A stretch of 64,000 nucleotides of DNA. Origin: UBA7236 sp964463165. GTDB taxonomy: Bacteria; Bacteroidota; Bacteroidia; Chitinophagales; BACL12. Position numbers and translations under genes: made by a program. The stretch is taken from positions 124,001 through 188,000 of the forward strand of contig CAYXBK010000005.1 in NCBI GenBank assembly GCA_964463165.1, given 5' to 3'. Below, piece by piece: positions 59,977 to 64,000 of this stretch (positions are counted from its first letter, which is position 1; each line of letters begins with the position of its first letter). The notes under the pieces were generated by a model. The model had not been told where the DNA came from, made no database searches, and saw only the letters and a program-made list of their open reading frames with translations.

Positions 59977-60969
59977 TTAGCTGTCTTGAACTACGTATTT
60001 ACCGTTATCAAATATTCCAAGTTCGCCTTCCTTTATGGCAGTCAGCAGGAATTTGAATTGTTTCCCTTTACGGCGCACTATCGAAATAAAAAATAAATAA
60101 GTCAGGTAAATTGATTTATTCATTTTAAAAATAAATTTGTCGGTTACGCGGTAATGTGATTGAAAATGTGTTGCATTTCTTGCTGCCAGCAGCGACTTAT
60201 ACCCATCCTGATCTAATATCCTTGATCTTAAAAAGTTTTGTTTTTGAACGATCCATGATTTTTCAAGGTCTTCAACTTTTGCTTCAGATATTAAATAAAT
60301 ACAACCGCCATTTGCTGTAATCCTGTTTGTAAATTCAAAATCATCTGAGTATAAATAATATCTTTCATCAGGCAGTCCGATTTTATTTAAAATTATTGCC
60401 TGGAAAAATAAACCACCATAAGGAGCGAACGGAATTTTTATTAATTTATCCTGCCGCACCTGTTTGATGAATTTAAGTTTTCGCATCATCTTTCCGGGTA
60501 ATTTGAACAAATGGAACCCAAAGAAACTATTTTTTACCGGCAATACCATATCAACCGATTTGCCGTTTGCAATTGCCTGCAAATATCCCCGGTCCGGTCT
60601 CAGACATTGCAAAGCAAAAAAGTTATCATTTGTCAAAGTTTGAATATTCCTGAATTGACCTAAGAGCATCTCAAGAGCTTTTGTCTCAGGTAAATTATCA
60701 TCATCGAGTAACCATATGAATTGATCAATGTAATTTTCATGGAGATAACGTAAACCCAAATTATAACCTCCCGCGGATCCAAGATTTTTACCCGGTTGCA
60801 TTAAAATTATTTTGTCGGGGAATTGAGAAAGCTTTGACCTGATATCATAGGAAGAATTGTTATCTATTAAAACTATTTTGTTGATATAAGGCTGCGCAGT
60901 CAAATAATCAACTACGCGTGTCAAATAATTCCATCGATTTCCGTAAGTAACAACCAACGCATTTACCAT
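59977..60969 (-). CDS. Family 2 glycosyltransferase
   Basis: About 330 residues from the ATG at 60969; an in-frame TTG at 60978 three codons upstream is less likely. The GT-A fold opens VNALVVTYGNRWNYL and shows KIVLIDNNSS, NLGSAGGYNLGLRYL and IWLLDDDNLPE (D-D-D motif for metal and UDP-sugar). GGLFFQAIILNKIGLPDERYYLYSDDFEF follows, with the acceptor-side E/D motif of GlfT2-like enzymes, and two basic C-terminal stretches. It likely transfers a sugar to a surface polysaccharide or lipid. First gene of the operon continuing to 58614. Confidence 0.92.
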   Translation of the reverse strand: MVNALVVTYGNRWNYLTRVVDYLTAQPYINKIVLIDNNSSYDIRSKLSQFPDKIILMQPGKNLGSAGGYNLGLRYLHENYIDQFIWLLDDDNLPETKALEMLLGQFRNIQTLTNDNFFALQCLRPDRGYLQAIANGKSVDMVLPVKNSFFGFHLFKLPGKMMRKLKFIKQVRQDKLIKIPFAPYGGLFFQAIILNKIGLPDERYYLYSDDFEFTNRITANGGCIYLISEAKVEDLEKSWIVQKQNFLRSRILDQDGYKSLLAARNATHFQSHYRVTDKFIFKMNKSIYLTYLFFISIVRRKGKQFKFLLTAIKEGELGIFDNGKYVVQDS

Positions 60970-61175
60970 TACCGACAATGAATTTGGATATCTTCTAAAT
61001 GTATCATTACAGGCTTGAAATATAAATCATTATCCGGCAAATCTAAACAGGAACTTTCAGATAAACTACAACCGGATATGGACTCTTATGTGCATCTGCT
61101 GTCAAATAAAATTCTCTGGGAATAATAATTACAGTTCAAACATTTGTGTTGTAATTCTCTTCGACTGAATATTTC

Positions 61176-61207
61176 TTTGGTTTATTGCCTTTTTATTATA
61201 AATTTTG
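61176..61207 (+). promoter_or_regulatory. Candidate promoter for the DNRLRE gene
   Basis: TTTG at 61176-61179, a 19-base spacer and TAAATTTTG at 61199-61207, which is TAnnTTTG with one extra base. It is only 13 bases from the ATG at 61221, so the leader would be very short. No other signal is seen in 60979-61220. Confidence 0.4.
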
Positions 61208-61220
61208 CAAAAACTGATTT

Positions 61221-62132
61221 ATGAAATACTTCTGCTCCTTCATCATGCTTGTTTTCTCTGCCCATCTTTCTTTTAACCAAACCACAGTTTCGATCGAACC
61301 GGCCAAAGATGTTAGTGTTGGTTTTCATGACGGGTATCCAAGTGCAGATGAAAATTTCTGGAATGCCTCACATTTTTCTGCATTTTCACAACCTGCTGCA
61401 GGTGGCGGAGGTGGAGAAAATGCGGGTTGGGGCCTGATTGCGTTTGACCTGGGCTTGATTCCTGATGGAGCAACAATTACTGAAGCAACATTAGATTTAT
61501 TTGCATTCGGAACAGGGTTTTCCGGACCTTTGCCTTACGGACATGATGGAGATAATGCGAGCTGGTTGTGCAGGATAACAGAGGATTGGGATGAAATGGA
61601 GGTAACCTGGAACACTAAGCCTGAAATTACAGATGTAGATCAGGTAATCCTTCCGGCAAGCACAGACCCGAATGAAGATTATTTGGGAATTGATGTTAAA
61701 ACTTTGATACAATATTTTACGAGTCATCCGGCAGAAAATTTCGGATTGGCGATCCGGCTTCAGGATGAAAGCCCTACGGCAGGATTAATGTTCCATTCTT
61801 CAGATTATGCAGATGAATCCAAATGGCCAACACTTCATGTGACCTACACCGAACAAACTCAGGAAATAATTACAGCTGGAGAAATGAATTCAATTATTAT
61901 TTCGCCAAATCCTACCAGTGAATTCATAAACATAAAATATCAACTGAATTTGCAAAATAACTCTCTTACCATAAAATTATTTAATTCCACAGGGCAGGAA
62001 ATTTATACGATTGCGGGTGTAAACGGGAATAATCAAATAAATATTCAGAAATTACCTGCAGGAATTTACACTGTTGTAATTCAGGATAAAGAAACAGAGC
62101 AAATATTCAGCTCAACTTTTGTGAAAAACTAG
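61221..62132 (+). CDS. DNRLRE-domain protein with T9SS type A sorting domain
   Basis: 303 residues with a signal peptide (1-20). The DNRLRE/CBM96-like jelly roll (about 21-210) has TTVSIEPAKDVSV, AGWGLIAFDLGLIPDGATITEATLDLFAFG, WLCRITEDWDEMEVTWNTKPEI and GLAIRLQDES ... LMFHSSDYADESKWPTLHVTY, the full family pattern. Such modules bind acidic or plant-type polysaccharides or act as spacers. The end (ISPNPTSEFINIKY ... KLPAGIYTVVI) is a type A sorting domain. It stands alone between the glycan-synthesis operon and the flippase. Confidence 0.92.
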   Translation: MKYFCSFIMLVFSAHLSFNQTTVSIEPAKDVSVGFHDGYPSADENFWNASHFSAFSQPAAGGGGGENAGWGLIAFDLGLIPDGATITEATLDLFAFGTGFSGPLPYGHDGDNASWLCRITEDWDEMEVTWNTKPEITDVDQVILPASTDPNEDYLGIDVKTLIQYFTSHPAENFGLAIRLQDESPTAGLMFHSSDYADESKWPTLHVTYTEQTQEIITAGEMNSIIISPNPTSEFINIKYQLNLQNNSLTIKLFNSTGQEIYTIAGVNGNNQINIQKLPAGIYTVVIQDKETEQIFSSTFVKN

Positions 62133-62150
62133 TTTTATTGCTTTTACAGG

Positions 62151-62176
62151 GCCCTGATAAATTATTTTATCAGGGC
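62151..62176. terminator. Terminator shared with the flippase stop codon
   Basis: GCCCTGATAA (62151-62160) and TTATCAGGGC (62167-62176) make a perfect 10-bp stem, followed on the plus strand by TTTCTTTTC. The right arm contains the flippase stop codon (62170-62172), so the convergent genes overlap this element. Confidence 0.85.
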
Positions 62177-63621
62177 TTTCTTTTCAGCATCCCCGGCACT
62201 TCTTTTATTTCATTCCGGTAAACGATGAAGATGAGCAGAACGGCAAAAACCATTTGTGCTATATTTTTTATGAGCAACGAGTAGGATGTGAATTGAAAAA
62301 GAAAAATAACCGCAATACAATATAGCAGCGGCATAACTATAATCTTGATACTGTTAAAGCGGAACGTAAAATATTTTCTGCTTTCCATCCATACAAAGAT
62401 CAACTGGATGGGTTTCACCAGGAAATAACTCCACACAGCGCCCCATATTCCAAAATAATTTACAAGAAGAATACCTGATCCGATTTGAATGAGTGCGGAG
62501 ATGGAGAAGATGCGTGGAAGCACATTCGTTTTTTTAAAATAATAAATCGGGTTCATCAATAAATTGAATGTCCCCCTGAAAATAAAACTTACAAGTAATA
62601 CAGGCAGGTATTTTATACTTTCATAAAATCCTTCATTTTTTACGAAAAGATGTATAACAAACGGAAGCAATAATATATTCAATGCAATGATGAGCATATT
62701 TGCCATACTGAAAACATGATGATATCTGTTTTCTTCTTTACTGCTTTCTTTTAATTTTTTATTTTTCCATATCTGATATACCTGCGGATTTACCGAACTT
62801 AATAATCCAAGTGCGGCAAATTCAACAATGGTTGTACATTTCAATGCAAAATCATAAACACCAACATCAGCAGTGGAAGCAAAATGATTGAGTATGAAAT
62901 TGTTGATATACCCAAGCACCCATGTGAGCAGACTGAAAATAAAAACAGGCAGGCAATAATTCCGCAATGCAGGAAAAACAGATGTGTTGAACTGCACACC
63001 GAATTCTTTCATCACATAATAAAAGGATAAGGCAAATATCAAAACTCCGGATAAAAATCTTCCCCACATCGGGCCGATCAATGTTTGTGGGTAAACATAA
63101 ATACCGATCACGGAAATCAGCACGGTTACCACAAAATTGAAAACGGCAAACCAGAAATATTTGATTGCTTTATCTCCAAATACCTGCAGATTTACATAGG
63201 TGCGGTAAAACGCATTGAAGAATGCAGTAACAACGCTCATCAATCCATACGGAAAAAAGGAAATATGCGATGATCCGCTTTCATTTTGAAAAACAAGCGA
63301 AAATAAAAAGTCGCCGGCGATCAGAAACAGCAGTGTTAAAACAATGCCGATGATAAAAATTGCACCGGTAATTTCTGCAAGAAATTTTTTTAATTGCGCC
63401 GGGTCGTCTTTATGATCGTAATAATGCACCGACAAATACGTGTCGATCCCAAAATTCATCAGGATCTGAACGAGCAGGGCGAAAGAAATATATATTGCAA
63501 ATTCACCGTAAAGCGAGACAGATAAATTCTCTGTATAGGGTATCAGCAATACGACACTTGCCATAAGTGGCAGTGCGGCACCAACTGAAATCAGAAATGC
63601 AGATTTGAGGAATTTCTTCAA
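62170..63621 (-). CDS. Polysaccharide flippase (MATE/Wzx-type)
   Basis: 483 residues with about 12-14 membrane helices, for example VGAALPLMASVVLLIPYTEN, ALLVQILMNFGIDTYLS, FIIGIVLTLLFLIAGDFLF and YFWFAVFNFVVTVLISVIGI. Wzx/RfbX-type flippases move lipid-linked glycan units across the inner membrane; the adjacent glycosyltransferase and methyltransferases support this. The start codon is TTG at 63621 (KKFLKSAFLISVG follows). No ATG is in frame before the upstream TAA, only 21 bases away. Gene possibly part of a locus continuing past the gap. Confidence 0.88.
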   Translation of the reverse strand: MKKFLKSAFLISVGAALPLMASVVLLIPYTENLSVSLYGEFAIYISFALLVQILMNFGIDTYLSVHYYDHKDDPAQLKKFLAEITGAIFIIGIVLTLLFLIAGDFLFSLVFQNESGSSHISFFPYGLMSVVTAFFNAFYRTYVNLQVFGDKAIKYFWFAVFNFVVTVLISVIGIYVYPQTLIGPMWGRFLSGVLIFALSFYYVMKEFGVQFNTSVFPALRNYCLPVFIFSLLTWVLGYINNFILNHFASTADVGVYDFALKCTTIVEFAALGLLSSVNPQVYQIWKNKKLKESSKEENRYHHVFSMANMLIIALNILLLPFVIHLFVKNEGFYESIKYLPVLLVSFIFRGTFNLLMNPIYYFKKTNVLPRIFSISALIQIGSGILLVNYFGIWGAVWSYFLVKPIQLIFVWMESRKYFTFRFNSIKIIVMPLLYCIAVIFLFQFTSYSLLIKNIAQMVFAVLLIFIVYRNEIKEVPGMLKRKP

Positions 63622-64000
63622 AAACTTTCGGTTGGGGCAAATTTAAGGAAGTATGATGTCTTTGGGTTTCGATGGCTGTTATGGCGGCTTGCGGGTAAGA
63701 TCCCGGAGTGAATTGAAAGCTTATAGGGTTCATTGCAGGTCTTTATTGGAGATTGTATCCTACGAAGAGAACAAAGGACTTAAATAACTTCTCCGCCAAT
63801 CTGCGAAATTTGCGTGCGATTTTATCGGCTTGTCCCACAAAGAGCTCTAAGCACATAAATGACTTNNNNNNNNNNNNNNNNNNNNNNNNNNNNNNNNNNN
63901 NNNNNNNNNNNNNNNNNNNNNNNNNNNNNNNNNNNNNNNNNNNNNNNNNNNNNNNNNNNNNNNNNCGGCTTGTCCCACAAAGAGCTCTAAGCACATAAAT
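63622..64000. other. Intergenic end of window with 100-base assembly gap
   Basis: No gene seen. 63622-63865 is AT-rich intergenic DNA; TAAATTTG on the minus strand (63645-63638) is a possible minus-7 element for the flippase, but no TTG lies at the right distance. Ns cover 63866-63965. The 35 bases from 63826 to 63860 recur exactly at 63966-64000 after the gap. Confidence 0.9.
63826..63860. repeat. 35-base sequence duplicated across the assembly gap
   Basis: Identical to 63966-64000 on the far side of the 100 Ns. Either a true repeat at contig ends or an overlap that the scaffolder failed to merge. Confidence 0.85.

Noticed and set aside
63753..63998. Open frames running through the N gap
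   Set aside because: They depend on unknown bases and have no recognisable product.

Overview
The window is a chromosomal stretch from a member of the phylum Bacteroidota, probably an uncultured Chitinophagales/Saprospiria-like lineage; the class is my inference. The phylum call rests on nine proteins with type A and two with type B C-terminal sorting domains of the type IX secretion system (T9SS), a PorP/SprF protein, exact TAnnTTTG minus-7 promoter elements, few Shine-Dalgarno sequences, and a tRNA gene without an encoded CCA end. The sequence ends in a 100-base assembly gap at 63866-63965.

Layout. 1-1.7 kb: a headless Rhs-core/variable-tip protein followed by a small lipoprotein, resembling a toxin/immunity cassette. 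1.9-5.2 kb: two T9SS cargo genes, an SBBP propeller and an esterase. 5.3-11 kb: housekeeping genes, namely a methyltransferase, tryptophan 2,3-dioxygenase, FtsK and a LolA-like carrier. 11-29.3 kb: a long run on the minus strand with a small heat-shock protein and several large surface proteins (SBBP propeller, M23 peptidase, fibre-like repeat protein, a 2194-residue sialidase-like/beta-helix mosaic and an ELWxxDGT protein). A TPR histidine kinase and a LuxR-type regulator sit just upstream of the mosaic. 29.4-41.9 kb: mixed core genes, including uracil-DNA glycosylase, a glutamate-cysteine-ligase-like/CBS fusion, prolyl oligopeptidase, an M48 protease, tRNA-Arg(UCU) and purC.

42-49.5 kb: a four-gene minus-strand T9SS module. 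Two 615-residue choice-of-anchor-L adhesins with type B sorting domains are followed by a PorP/SprF protein and a TPR-PD40-OmpA protein. This resembles the SprB-SprF partnership of gliding Bacteroidota, here with two duplicated adhesins and an OmpA protein that ends in an apparently degenerate retropepsin-like domain. 49.6-54 kb: a divergent Lgt-like gene, a heptanucleotide repeat array running into the stop codon of mtaB, a DUF3592-like membrane protein and a kynurenine-formamidase-like cyclase. 54-57.9 kb: two T9SS cargo genes, a phospholipase-D-like protein and a twin-LamG protein. 57.9-63.6 kb: surface-glycan genes (SDR, CmcI-type and generic methyltransferases, GT2 glycosyltransferase, flippase) with one T9SS cargo gene among them.

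The overall theme is cell-surface construction. I found no CRISPR array, prophage, insertion sequence or canonical defence island. The most novel-looking items are the Rhs-tip/lipoprotein pair, the adhesin-SprF-OmpA module with its protease-like tail, the ligase-CBS fusion and the divergent Lgt.
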